Shown here: one piece after another, positions 1-8,373 of the stretch | Numbering within the stretch: position 1 is the stretch's first letter | How the letters are laid out: the number at the start of each line of letters is the position of its first letter | Origin: Lentisphaerota bacterium | GTDB lineage: Bacteria > Verrucomicrobiota > Kiritimatiellia > RFP12 > UBA1067 | Assembly (NCBI GenBank): GCA_015061665.1 | Contig: SUWC01000028.1 | Span: forward strand, 1-36,352 | Direction of reading: 5' to 3' | Length of the DNA stretch: 36,352 nt | Made by a program: the position numbers and the translations under genes | The notes under the pieces: generated by a model | Database searches by the model: none | What the model was told of the DNA's origin: nothing | The model's input: the letters and a program-made list of their open reading frames with translations, nothing else

Positions 1-816
1 GTGACGCTCTCTTCCGCCAACTCGCTCAACCCCGGCCGCCTCATCCCGCAGATAGCTTATTACTTGCTGGCGGCCGCAAAACTAGCGGGAATGGACGGGG
101 CCTCTGGCTGCCCCCAACCCTGCCTGTCGAGAGGTAGCTTCGATGTAGTTGTTCCCTCCGGCAACTTCGGCAACATCCTCGCCGCGTACTACGCGAAGAT
201 GCTCGGGGCGCCGATCGGCAGGTTCGTCGTCGCGTCGAACGTCAACGACGTGCTCGCGCGCTTCGTGAAGACGGGCGTGTACGATCCCGGCGAAAAGTTC
301 ACGGTCACCAACTCTCCTTCGATGGACATACGCAAGTCGTCCAACGTCGAGCGTCTTCTGTGGCTGCTTAACGGCGGCTTCGAGGGACGCGTCGAGGAGG
401 CCTGCCGCGAGACGGCGAGGCTCATGTCGGACATGGCGACCAAGGGATGCTACGAGCTATGCGACGCAGCAAAGGCCCGCCTCATGGCTGACTTCGAGGG
501 CGGCGTTGCGACGCCGGAGGAGACGGAGGCGGAGATGCGCAGGATGAAAGACGCCTGCGGCTACGTGCTCGACCCGCACACTGCTGTCGCGACGGCAGTC
601 GCGCGCTCTCTCGGCTATCCGAAGTCCGGCAGGCCCGTCGTCATCGCGGCTACCGCTACGCCGTACAAGTTCCCCGAGACGTGCGCGCGCGCCTTCGGCG
701 CGGATATCCTGGACAACCCGCCGCCCAGTTTCCGCGACCTCGACAAGCTTCCCGTCGTCCAGACCAAGGTCGTCGACGTGGATGGAATAGACCAGGCAGT
801 CCGCGACCTGTTCTGA
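1..816 (+). CDS. thrC: Threonine synthase, C-terminal part (5' end outside window)
   Basis: This is a PLP-dependent enzyme that converts O-phosphohomoserine to threonine in the cytoplasm. The reading frame is open from base 1, and the part with the PLP-binding lysine lies upstream of the window, so the GTG at base 1 is not a start. Family signatures are clear: SANSLNPGRLIPQ near the start (family SANSIN.GRLLPQ), the PSGNFGN phosphate-binding loop near residue 52, ASNVNDVLARF near 79, SPSMDIRKSSNVERLL near 105, and the closing ATATPYKFPE. Residues 31-45 (GMDGASGCPQPCLSR) look like a short extra loop before the FDVVVPSGNFG strand. The stop is 23 bases before the next gene and no terminator hairpin is visible between them. 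The family call is secure; only the left part is missing. Confidence 0.93.
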   Translation: MTLSSANSLNPGRLIPQIAYYLLAAAKLAGMDGASGCPQPCLSRGSFDVVVPSGNFGNILAAYYAKMLGAPIGRFVVASNVNDVLARFVKTGVYDPGEKFTVTNSPSMDIRKSSNVERLLWLLNGGFEGRVEEACRETARLMSDMATKGCYELCDAAKARLMADFEGGVATPEETEAEMRRMKDACGYVLDPHTAVATAVARSLGYPKSGRPVVIAATATPYKFPETCARAFGADILDNPPPSFRDLDKLPVVQTKVVDVDGIDQAVRDLF

Positions 817-823
817 CGTTTTT

Positions 824-832
824 TGATATAAT
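824..832 (+). promoter_or_regulatory. Extended -10 promoter for the secretin gene
   Basis: TGATATAAT is a perfect TGn extension plus TATAAT, preceded by a run of six T. The last base of the hexamer is 8 bases before the ATG at 840, so the predicted transcription start (about 839) is at or next to the start codon. No convincing -35 box or Shine-Dalgarno sequence is seen. The same arrangement recurs at 14347, 27559 and 29289. Confidence 0.65.
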
Positions 833-839
833 AGTGGAA

Positions 840-2390
840 ATGCTCAACCGTAGACAGACCATTGCGGCACTCGCCGTATTCGCCTCGACGTTCGCCCGGT
901 CGGCCGACGCGGAGGCGGCTGGCGAGTCGCCTGCCGCGGCTGAAGCCGCCCCCGCAGCCGAAACAGCAGCAGCCGTTTTGGAGACGAAGGTCGCTGCCGC
1001 TGAAGAAACCAGTGCGAAGGCGGAAACGACTAGGAAGTCGCAGATAGAGACGCGCATATTCCGCCTCAACCACTGTTCCGCCTCCGAGGTCGCCGAGAAG
1101 TTCAACGAAATGTGGAACGGGGAGTTCGGGCAGGTCTGGAAGGTTACTAAGATGGCGGTGAGCTTTCCCGAGTCCAACTCGATAATGGTCACCGCTCCTT
1201 CGCCGATTCTCGATGCATGCGCTCATGTGCTTGAGGAGCTGGACGTCGAGGCGAAGCAGGTCTACATAGAGGCGCGCTTCGTGGAGCTTTCCAACAACGC
1301 TAGCCACAAGCTCGGAATCGACTGGCAGATGCTCGACGGAATGGGCGGCTCGATAAAGCTGGGCGGCGGCATCCAGCAGAGCAGGCTTGGGAGCGCGGTG
1401 ACGGACTATTCTCGCACGATCATCGACGGCAAGACGACGACGTCGTACGGGCTGTCCGGCGGCAAGGGGCACGACGGCGACATAACGTATTTCAACGGAA
1501 CTCTCGATTTCACCGAGATGACGATGGTCCTGCGCGCGCTCGAGTCGTCCGAGGACGCGAAGACTTTCTCCAACCCCAAGATCATCGTCTCGTCAGGCAA
1601 GAAGGCCCTAGTCGACATGACGCAGAAGTATCCGAACGTCAAGATATCGGCCAAGCGCACGACGTCCGGCAGCGGCTCCGACTCGCTCGACCTCGACATG
1701 CAGATGGCGGCGATCCCCGGCGAGGACAAGTTCATGTTCGCAAAGGAGGCGTTCTTCTCCTGGGGCATCCAGCTTGAGGTGACGCCCCGCATCGGGACGA
1801 ACGGGCTCATCAACGTCTCCATAGTGCCCACGATATCCGACTGCACGGACTATGTGATGGCTGGGACGGATACGGGAAACGACGGCTCGTCGGGGTCTTA
1901 TTCCGCCAAGTACCCCGTCATAAACGTCCAGCGCCTCGTCACGGAGTTCAACCTCGCAAGCGAAACCACGGCCGTGATCGGCGGTCTCTCCCGCACCGTC
2001 GAAAAGCAGGTCGACAACGGCATACCAGTCCTGCGTGACATCCCGTGGATTGGGCCTGTCCTCTTCGGCAGCAAGGTGCGCGTCAAGGAGCAGCGCGAGA
2101 TCATCGTCTTCGTCACCGTGGGCCTTATCGACCCGAGTTCGCTCAAGCGCGACGCGGGGCTTCCCAAGAACGCTGTCCTTGGCCGTCAGTACGTCGAGGG
2201 ACTGAAGCTCGAGCCAGGTGACAGGCCCAGGAAGAACATGGAGGGAATCGAGTCCCTTGACCTTCGTCCGCTTGATGAGCAGGCGCGCGACCCTCTTGCG
2301 ACGAACAAGGTCGAAAGCGTCTCGTTCATCGACCGCTACATGCCTTTTACACGTGATCCAAGCTACAAAGTCAAAAAGGAACAAAAATGA
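840..2390 (+). CDS. Secretin (type II/III secretion or PilQ-like outer-membrane channel)
   Basis: A 516-residue protein expected to form a multimeric outer-membrane pore. The ATG at 840 gives a clean signal peptide (MLNRRQTIAALAVFASTFARSADA), whereas the open frame further upstream overlaps thrC and looks non-coding. After an Ala/Glu-rich linker (to about residue 60) comes an N1-type ring-building domain (IETRIFRLNHCSASEVAEKF to about 140), then the secretin core with VYIEARFVELSNN, PKIIVSSGKKA and the closing GIPVLRDIPWIGPVLFG followed by REIIVFVTVGLI. No other secretion or pilus gene is nearby. Instead the gene overlaps a DUF481 gene and leads into polysaccharide genes. The secretin call is firm; the exported substrate is unknown. 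A pilus or type II secretion role cannot be excluded if partners lie elsewhere. Confidence 0.9.
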   Translation: MLNRRQTIAALAVFASTFARSADAEAAGESPAAAEAAPAAETAAAVLETKVAAAEETSAKAETTRKSQIETRIFRLNHCSASEVAEKFNEMWNGEFGQVWKVTKMAVSFPESNSIMVTAPSPILDACAHVLEELDVEAKQVYIEARFVELSNNASHKLGIDWQMLDGMGGSIKLGGGIQQSRLGSAVTDYSRTIIDGKTTTSYGLSGGKGHDGDITYFNGTLDFTEMTMVLRALESSEDAKTFSNPKIIVSSGKKALVDMTQKYPNVKISAKRTTSGSGSDSLDLDMQMAAIPGEDKFMFAKEAFFSWGIQLEVTPRIGTNGLINVSIVPTISDCTDYVMAGTDTGNDGSSGSYSAKYPVINVQRLVTEFNLASETTAVIGGLSRTVEKQVDNGIPVLRDIPWIGPVLFGSKVRVKEQREIIVFVTVGLIDPSSLKRDAGLPKNAVLGRQYVEGLKLEPGDRPRKNMEGIESLDLRPLDEQARDPLATNKVESVSFIDRYMPFTRDPSYKVKKEQK

Positions 2391-3409
2391 ATACCAAGAC
2401 ACTTGCCGCCGCTTTTGCGGCAGCGTTCGTCGCCTGCGGTGCCTTTGCCGACAAGGTGACAATGAAATCCGGTTCCGTCGTCACGGGCACGGCCGACGTG
2501 ATGCGCGACGGAAAGCTCAAGTTCAAGTCAGATGATCTCGGCGATCTCGTGATCGACGTCAAGAACATCGCGAAGCTTGAGAGCTCCGGCGACCATGTCG
2601 TCCAGTACGTCGACATGACCAAGGAGACGAAGAAGCTCGTCGTTGTTGACGGCGATTACGCCGAGGCCTCCGGCGAGAAGCTCGATATGACGAACGTCAA
2701 GGCGATCGACCCTGAAGTCCAGAGCTGGCACGGAAGCGTCAACTTCTCCGGCACCGCAACGCGCGGCAACACGGTCGGCGAATCCGCTACCGTCACCGCA
2801 GACATCGCGAAGCGCTGGGACAAGGACCGCCTGACGGCCGACGCCGGCTACTTCTTCGCGCAGTCCGGCGACTCCAAGCAGAGCAAGCAGAAGACGACGA
2901 GCCGCTTTGAGGCGCAGGCGCAGGAAGACCATTTCTGGGCCGGTGAGGGCTTCTACAACTACGTCAACGGCAAGTACGAGTTCGACCGCATCATGGATCT
3001 CGAGTATCGCTGGCGCGTCGGCACTGGTGTCGGCTACCAGTGGTTTGAGAACGAGAACTTCGGCTTCGGCAAGATGTCGTTCAACCAGGAAGTCGGCATG
3101 GCCTACATTTGCGAGAAGTACGAGCACGTCAAGAGTGACGACTACGGGACCTTCCGCTACGCCCACCACTTCGCGTGGGAGATCGCCGCTGTCGAGAACC
3201 TCTCGCTCACCCACAACTTCGAGTGGCTGCCGCAGGTCGACAAGTGGGAGGACAACTACCTCATCGACACAGACGTCGGAATCACCTACGCGTTCAGCGC
3301 CAACTGGCAGCTCGTCGCGAAGGCCGAGTGGGACTACAAGAAGAAGGTCGGACCGGGCGTGAAGCACAGCGACATCCGCTACATCCTCGGAATCGGCTAC
3401 AAGTGGTAA
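2387..3409 (+). CDS. DUF481 (YdiY-like) outer-membrane beta-barrel protein
   Basis: A 340-residue protein with a signal peptide ending at AFA (about residue 21). The first domain (KVTMKSGSVVTGTADVMRDG to about 75) is the small beta-rich module often found in front of DUF481. From about residue 112 (WHGSVNFSGTATRGNT) to the end there are alternating aromatic/polar strands finishing in a terminal aromatic (ILGIGYKW), typical of an outer-membrane barrel with the DUF481 fold. The function of the family is not established; it is often called salt-induced outer-membrane protein. The ATG overlaps the secretin stop (ATGA) and has an AAGGA ribosome site at 2376-2380, so the two envelope proteins are translationally coupled. 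Confidence 0.85.
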   Translation: MNTKTLAAAFAAAFVACGAFADKVTMKSGSVVTGTADVMRDGKLKFKSDDLGDLVIDVKNIAKLESSGDHVVQYVDMTKETKKLVVVDGDYAEASGEKLDMTNVKAIDPEVQSWHGSVNFSGTATRGNTVGESATVTADIAKRWDKDRLTADAGYFFAQSGDSKQSKQKTTSRFEAQAQEDHFWAGEGFYNYVNGKYEFDRIMDLEYRWRVGTGVGYQWFENENFGFGKMSFNQEVGMAYICEKYEHVKSDDYGTFRYAHHFAWEIAAVENLSLTHNFEWLPQVDKWEDNYLIDTDVGITYAFSANWQLVAKAEWDYKKKVGPGVKHSDIRYILGIGYKW

Positions 3410-4813
3410 GTGCGGGTAGCAATCGCATATCCGCCCCTGGAGAGTGAGAAGGGCGTCGCCCTTCTCACCCAGAACAGGCAGTTCCAGTGGTTCTCGCGTC
3501 CGACCTACATCTTCCCCGTCGTGCCCGCAACGGCTGCGACGATGGCGAAGAAGGCCGGACACGAGGTCCTCTTCCTGGACGCGATCGCGTCGGAGATTTC
3601 CGGCGATGAATTCATCCGCCGTCTTGACGCATTCGATCCCGACGTGGTCGTTTTCGAGACGAAGACCCCTGTCGTAAAGCGCCACTGGAGCTGGATCGAG
3701 CGTCTTTCGTCGCGTCCATCGAACCATGCCAAGTTCATCCTTGTCGGCGACCATGTAACGGCGATGCCGGACGAAAGCCTGTCCAAGCCCGGCGTGTGGG
3801 CCGTGCTTGCGGGCGGCGACTGGGACTATGCGCTCGTGGATTTTCTCTCGGGCGACATGCATGGCGGACTTTACCCGATGGCGCTCAGGCACGATCTCAA
3901 GGACTCTCCATGGATCGACCGCGACCTCGTGGACTGGCGGCTTTATTCCGTCAAGAACGGCAATTTCAGGCGCACGCCTGGAACGTATGTGATGTCTGGA
4001 CGCGACTGCTGGCACGGGAAGTGCACGTTCTGCTCCTGGACGACGCTTTATCCGAAGTACAGGACGCGCGAGCCGATTGACGTCGTCGACGAGATAGAGA
4101 TGCTTGTTGCGAAGTACGGCGTCAAGGAGATAATGGACGACTCCGGGTCGTTCCCCGTCGGAGAGTGGCTTAAGGTTTTCTGCAACGAGGTAATCAGGCG
4201 AGGCCTCAACAAGAAGGTCCGCATTGACTGCAACATGCGGTTCGGGCGCCTGACAGCAGACGACTACCGGCTTATGCGGAAGGCGGGCTTCAGGCTTGTC
4301 CTTTTCGGGGTCGAGAGCGCGAACCAGGCGACACTCGACCGGCTCAACAAGGCGCTTAAGGTCGAGGATGTCGAGAAGGGGGCCAAGTGGGCGAGCGAAG
4401 CGGGGCTGGACGTCCATCTGACCTTCATGTTCGGCTACCCGTGGGAAGGACCGAAGGAGATTGCGAATACCGTCCGTCTCGCGCGCCGGCTTCTTGCGAA
4501 CGGCCATGCCTCGACGCTTCAGTGCACGATGACGATTCCTTATCCCGGGACTCCGCTATTCAAGGAGCTCGCCGCGGGCGACGGCCTTACGACGCTTGAC
4601 TGGGACGAGTACGACATGCGCCGTCAGATAATGAAGACGCCGCTTGCCACCGAAGAGGAGATCAAGTGCGCGATACGCGACGTCTACCGCGGGTTCCTCC
4701 AGCCGCGCGCGCTTCTTCACCGGCTCGCCTCCACGCGCACGCTTTTCGACTTTTCGTTCTACTACCGCGGCATCCGCTCGCTGATCGGCCATCTTCTCGA
4801 CTTCCGGAGGTGA
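3410..4813 (+). CDS. B12-binding domain radical SAM protein
   Basis: A 467-residue protein starting at a GTG directly after the DUF481 stop. That start is chosen because the B12-binding-like Rossmann domain begins there (MRVAIAYPPLE), and the next in-frame Met would remove it. Residues 1-175 form the cobalamin-type domain (VVFETKTPVVKRH, GDHVTAMPDESL). The radical SAM barrel follows, with the cluster motif CWHGKCTFC near residue 200, spaced CX4CX2C rather than the textbook CX3CX2C, a variant seen in some COG1032 proteins. Further signatures are RIDCNMRFGRL, LVLFGVESANQATLDRLNK and FMFGYPWEG, then PYPGTPLF. The B12 domain lacks an obvious DxHxxG motif, so cobalamin binding is uncertain. The substrate is unknown. 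Its place between envelope proteins and a flippase suggests modification of a sugar or lipid carrier. Confidence 0.85.
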   Translation: MRVAIAYPPLESEKGVALLTQNRQFQWFSRPTYIFPVVPATAATMAKKAGHEVLFLDAIASEISGDEFIRRLDAFDPDVVVFETKTPVVKRHWSWIERLSSRPSNHAKFILVGDHVTAMPDESLSKPGVWAVLAGGDWDYALVDFLSGDMHGGLYPMALRHDLKDSPWIDRDLVDWRLYSVKNGNFRRTPGTYVMSGRDCWHGKCTFCSWTTLYPKYRTREPIDVVDEIEMLVAKYGVKEIMDDSGSFPVGEWLKVFCNEVIRRGLNKKVRIDCNMRFGRLTADDYRLMRKAGFRLVLFGVESANQATLDRLNKALKVEDVEKGAKWASEAGLDVHLTFMFGYPWEGPKEIANTVRLARRLLANGHASTLQCTMTIPYPGTPLFKELAAGDGLTTLDWDEYDMRRQIMKTPLATEEEIKCAIRDVYRGFLQPRALLHRLASTRTLFDFSFYYRGIRSLIGHLLDFRR

Positions 4814-4817
4814 GCCG

Positions 4818-6395
4818 ATGAGGATGACCCCCAACAGACGCATAGCACTCAACATAACGGCGACATACGCGCGCTCGATATACAAGCTTGCGCTCGGACT
4901 TGTTACCGCCCGCTGGCTATTGCTAGCCCTTGGACAGGTCGACTACGGTTTGCTTGGACTCGTCGGCGGGCTGGCCGCATTTGTGACGATGATCAACCGG
5001 CTTCTTGCCGGTGCGGTGTCGCGTTACTATGCTTTCTCGATAGGCGCAGCAAGGAAGAGCAAGAAGCGCAACCGCGAGGAAAGCCTGGCGGAGTGCAGAA
5101 GGTGGTTTTCCGGTGCGGTTTCGGTGCATACGGTCCTTCCCCTGATTCTCGTAGCAATCGGCTGGCCGCTTGGCGAATATGCGGTTTCCCACTGGCTCGT
5201 CATCCCTCCGGATCGGCTTGCTGCGTCCCTTTGGGTCTGGCGGTTCACCTGCATTTCTGCTTTGACGGGGATGATGAACGTCCCGTTCCGCGCGATGTAT
5301 ACGGCAAAGCAGGAAATCGCCGAGCTGACCATCTACAGCGTGGCGGAGACCACGCTTGCGGCATTTCTGCTGTACTACATGGTGTCGCATCCCGCAGTAT
5401 GGCTTGCGAAATATGCTTTCTGGCACTGCCTGATTGTCGTGGTTCCGCGTTTGCTCATCTGCTTGCGGGCAATTCGCGTCTATCCAGAGTGCCGCTTGCG
5501 CCGCGACTGCCTCTGGCGTTGGCGCGACATCCGGGAACTTGCGATGTACGCTCTCTGGAACGCATTTGGCGCCCTTGGACGAGTCGTGCGCAGCCAAGGC
5601 CTCGCCGTGGTGGTCAACAGGTTTTTCGGACCGTCCGCCAATGCCGCCATTGCAATTGCCAACCGGCTTTCGGCCAGGGCCAACACGTTCGCGAAATCTA
5701 TGTCCGGCTCCTTCAATCCTGCCATCGTCACCGCTTATGGCGCAGGCAACATGAAGCGGATGAAGGCGCTCGTCTATCGTCTTGACAAGCTCTCGGCGAT
5801 GATGGTTGTGGTTGTCTCTGTCCCGCTTTTTCTTGAAGTCCACGAGGTGATGCGCCTTTGGCTCAAGAAGCCGCCGGCGGAATCGCCTAGTCTTTGTCTG
5901 ATGGTACTTGTGTCGGCGCTTCTTGGACAGATGGTCATAGGTCAGTCCATAGCTATCGCTGCTACGGGTAAGGTTGCGTTAAACAGATTTCTTGACGGTT
6001 TTGTAAAGATGCTCGCCGTACCGGTGGCGATTGGTTTTGTTTATTCCGGGTTCGGGTTGTTCTCCATTGTGTACGCACAGATTTTGTCTAGCCTAGCCGC
6101 GAACGCGATTCATATATGGAACGCAAGTAGGCTTGCCAGTGTGTCTGCCCTAACCTGGCTGAGAAAAGTGTTTTGCCCAATTTTATTTGCGGCCATCGCC
6201 TCTGGGCTGGCAGGGCTTGTGCCGCGTATGTTGATGGAAGCCAGCCTTTTGCGAGTGGTCCTAACGACTGCTGCCTGCGAGATCGTAGTGTTGCCGCTTG
6301 TCTGGTTTGTCTTGCTCGACGCCGAGGAAAGGGAGTACATTGCCGCCAAATGGGCTAAGGCAAAAAAGAAAATGACAGGGGGGGGCGCAAAATGA
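4818..6395 (+). CDS. Wzx-type polysaccharide flippase (MATE/MOP superfamily)
   Basis: A 525-residue polytopic membrane protein predicted to move undecaprenyl-linked oligosaccharide across the inner membrane. It shows about 12-14 hydrophobic segments, the N-terminal RIALNITATYARSIYKLALGLVTARWLL, and the NVPFRAMYTAKQEI block seen in lipopolysaccharide flippases of this type. The ATG at 4818 has a strong GGAGG at 4806-4810. The C-terminus is a basic tail (AKAKKKMTGGGAK) that includes an eight-G run at 6378-6385, which also lies where the ribosome site of the next gene should be. The stop overlaps the next start. Specificity cannot be read from the sequence. Confidence 0.85.
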   Translation: MRMTPNRRIALNITATYARSIYKLALGLVTARWLLLALGQVDYGLLGLVGGLAAFVTMINRLLAGAVSRYYAFSIGAARKSKKRNREESLAECRRWFSGAVSVHTVLPLILVAIGWPLGEYAVSHWLVIPPDRLAASLWVWRFTCISALTGMMNVPFRAMYTAKQEIAELTIYSVAETTLAAFLLYYMVSHPAVWLAKYAFWHCLIVVVPRLLICLRAIRVYPECRLRRDCLWRWRDIRELAMYALWNAFGALGRVVRSQGLAVVVNRFFGPSANAAIAIANRLSARANTFAKSMSGSFNPAIVTAYGAGNMKRMKALVYRLDKLSAMMVVVVSVPLFLEVHEVMRLWLKKPPAESPSLCLMVLVSALLGQMVIGQSIAIAATGKVALNRFLDGFVKMLAVPVAIGFVYSGFGLFSIVYAQILSSLAANAIHIWNASRLASVSALTWLRKVFCPILFAAIASGLAGLVPRMLMEASLLRVVLTTAACEIVVLPLVWFVLLDAEEREYIAAKWAKAKKKMTGGGAK

Positions 6396-7516
6396 TCAAG
6401 GTCTCCATCATCATTCCCGTCTACAACATGGAGGCATATTTGCGCGAATGCCTGAATTCGGTTTTGTCCCAGACTCTCCGCGAAATCGAAGCCGTCTGCA
6501 TCGACGACGGCTCGACGGATTCCTCGCCCGCCATTCTCGCCGAGTATGCTGCCCGTGACCCGCGCGTAAAAGTCATATCCCAGAAGAACGCCGGCTCGGG
6601 CCCCGCGCGCAACGCAGGAATCGCAGTGTCGAAGGGCGAATGGTTGATGTTCCTCGACCCCGACGACTTCTTCAGCACACCCGAAACTGTCGAGCAGTTG
6701 TACAACGCCGTCAAAGACTCTGGGCTTCAGGTTGCCCGCGGAAGGGTGCTACAGGTAGGGCCTGACGGCCACACGCCGATTGCGAAGGGCTTTGTGATTC
6801 CACTCGATTGGCCTCCGGTTGGCAGACGTTCATATTCGGAGTTTCAGTCGCCGGCGGGTTTCTGCCAGTGCATTTATGCGCGAAGCCTCATAGTAGATAA
6901 TGGTTTGACATTCCCCGCATTCAGACGATGCCAAGATCCTGCTTTTTTCATTAGCGCAATGGCTATTGCAAAAGAGTTCCAGCAGGTCGATGTTTTTGTC
7001 TTCAATCGCCGTAACGGTTACAAGGCAGTAAACAAAAAAGCAAATGGCGGGTTCCTCGGAAAAGAGACCCAAAGTGGACAGGTGTTGGCTATTGAGATCG
7101 CCCGTCGCAACGGACTGCTAAAGATAGTTGATGTGTTTGGACGTATTACAGGGAGAAGTCGTGAAAGCCTCTTCTCCAAGTTTGTTCGTCGTCTCTGCGC
7201 AGTAGGCGACTGGGTTCAGCCTCTCCCCTCTGCCGAATACGTCAACGCATTCTTCGACCGTTTCGACAAAGGCGAGTTCCACGATGCCAATCTTTTCAAG
7301 CTAATTCAGCGCGTGATGACCGCTCCGAAAAAGCTGCGCCGCGATTCGGAGCGAACGCTGCTGCTGCGTCTTCGGAATGCAAGGCGCAATGGCGTCCATG
7401 ACGTGCGCACATATGGCCGCAAGCGCAGGGTGTTGCTTTCCATCCTGCTGCTGTTGGGTGCGTTAACTAATGCGAGGGACGAGAGATCAGGGACACAAAA
7501 TGAGGAGCAGCAGTGA
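6392..7516 (+). CDS. Family 2 glycosyltransferase
   Basis: A 374-residue cytoplasmic GT-A-fold enzyme that transfers a sugar from a nucleotide sugar to a growing glycan. Residues 3-110 are classical GT2: VSIIIPVYNMEAYLRECLNS, the nucleotide-binding IDDGSTDSSP near 37, NAGSGPARNAGI near 67, and the DPDD metal site near 90. The rest is a variable acceptor domain ending in a basic tail. The start overlaps the flippase stop (ATGA) and the stop overlaps the next GTG (GTGA), so it sits inside the operon. Donor and acceptor are unknown. Confidence 0.88.
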   Translation: MIKVSIIIPVYNMEAYLRECLNSVLSQTLREIEAVCIDDGSTDSSPAILAEYAARDPRVKVISQKNAGSGPARNAGIAVSKGEWLMFLDPDDFFSTPETVEQLYNAVKDSGLQVARGRVLQVGPDGHTPIAKGFVIPLDWPPVGRRSYSEFQSPAGFCQCIYARSLIVDNGLTFPAFRRCQDPAFFISAMAIAKEFQQVDVFVFNRRNGYKAVNKKANGGFLGKETQSGQVLAIEIARRNGLLKIVDVFGRITGRSRESLFSKFVRRLCAVGDWVQPLPSAEYVNAFFDRFDKGEFHDANLFKLIQRVMTAPKKLRRDSERTLLLRLRNARRNGVHDVRTYGRKRRVLLSILLLLGALTNARDERSGTQNEEQQ

Positions 7517-8373
7517 AGATTCAGCACTTCGTTTTGACGCGCTTCAATCTGCGCCTTTCCTGGCTTATGAGGGGCAGAGAATGGCTGGGTGGAACGCAGG
7601 AGTATCTTGACGAGCGCTTTCGTCTTTTTGAGAGATATTGCTTGCCGTCTATGAGCAAACAAGACGCGGATTTCCGTTGGCTTGTGTTTTTTTCTTCTCA
7701 AACGCCAGAGACTTTCAAGGAAAGAGTACGTTTGCATCAAAGTTCATTCCCGGCCCTTGAGCCAATATTCGTAGATGATTGCGAGCCCCTTAGTAAGCCA
7801 AGAAGTATTGACATTGTGATGAATGAAGTCCTTGGCAGGATTGATCTTGACACTACCCATTACATCGAAACGAGGATAGACAACGACGATGCTTTCAATG
7901 TACAAGCTCTAAAATGGATAAGGGACTGCGCTGAACAGTCTATTGCGGGCGGCGTAGGTGAAAAGTTTTACGTTATGCTTCCCGATGGCAACATTTATAT
8001 TGAGCGTGCTTCATTTGCGCAGCGCTGTCGCTTCAAATGGAACCATTTTCCTTCAATGGTCTGTAGGCGTGATGTTCACGATCATCCGTTTGCCATACCT
8101 CATACAGCGATCAACAGCTCAGGTTGCAAAGTGGTAGAGATAAACCATCCAAACGCATGGCTGGAAGTTGTCCATGGGTCAAATCAGTTGAATTCGCTTA
8201 GGCCATCGAAGAAGCCCATATATCTTTCAAATCAGCTTATGAGAACTTGCTTCGGAATCGAAGCGGACATGTCGCCACTGAGATTCGCTTTTTCCTGGTT
8301 GAGCATGTATCTTCCATCTAGGATCAGGTTTCTTGTTGACCGAATGTCAGAAAGGAACAACCCTCGGAAATGA
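7513..8373 (+). CDS. Putative rhamnosyltransferase family protein (PF11316-like)
   Basis: A 286-residue soluble protein. The pattern QHFVLTRFNLR at the N-terminus, then LDERFRLFERYCLPSMSKQ and FRWLVFFSSQTP, then ETRIDNDDAFN (a DxDD-type metal site near residue 121), matches the putative rhamnosyltransferase family found in surface-glycan loci. It starts at GTG 7513, supported by GAGGAG at 7502-7507. The gene is visibly more AT-rich than the genes at either end of the locus, as are the next two genes, which suggests separate acquisition. The sugar named by the family is not proven; treat it as a glycosyltransferase. Confidence 0.72.
   Translation: MKIQHFVLTRFNLRLSWLMRGREWLGGTQEYLDERFRLFERYCLPSMSKQDADFRWLVFFSSQTPETFKERVRLHQSSFPALEPIFVDDCEPLSKPRSIDIVMNEVLGRIDLDTTHYIETRIDNDDAFNVQALKWIRDCAEQSIAGGVGEKFYVMLPDGNIYIERASFAQRCRFKWNHFPSMVCRRDVHDHPFAIPHTAINSSGCKVVEINHPNAWLEVVHGSNQLNSLRPSKKPIYLSNQLMRTCFGIEADMSPLRFAFSWLSMYLPSRIRFLVDRMSERNNPRK

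Noticed and set aside
681-839. N-terminal extension of the secretin frame
   Set aside because: It overlaps thrC in another frame and would bury the signal peptide; the ATG at 840 is the credible start.
840-2390. Part of a type IV pilus or type II secretion operon
   Set aside because: No PilM/N/O/P, GspE/F or pseudopilin gene is present in the window; only the channel protein is seen.
2528-4507. Long open frame on the minus strand (659 codons)
   Set aside because: It lies opposite the DUF481 and radical SAM genes, both with strong family signatures; the Arg/Val/Leu/Glu-rich translation is typical of an antisense shadow in GC-rich DNA.
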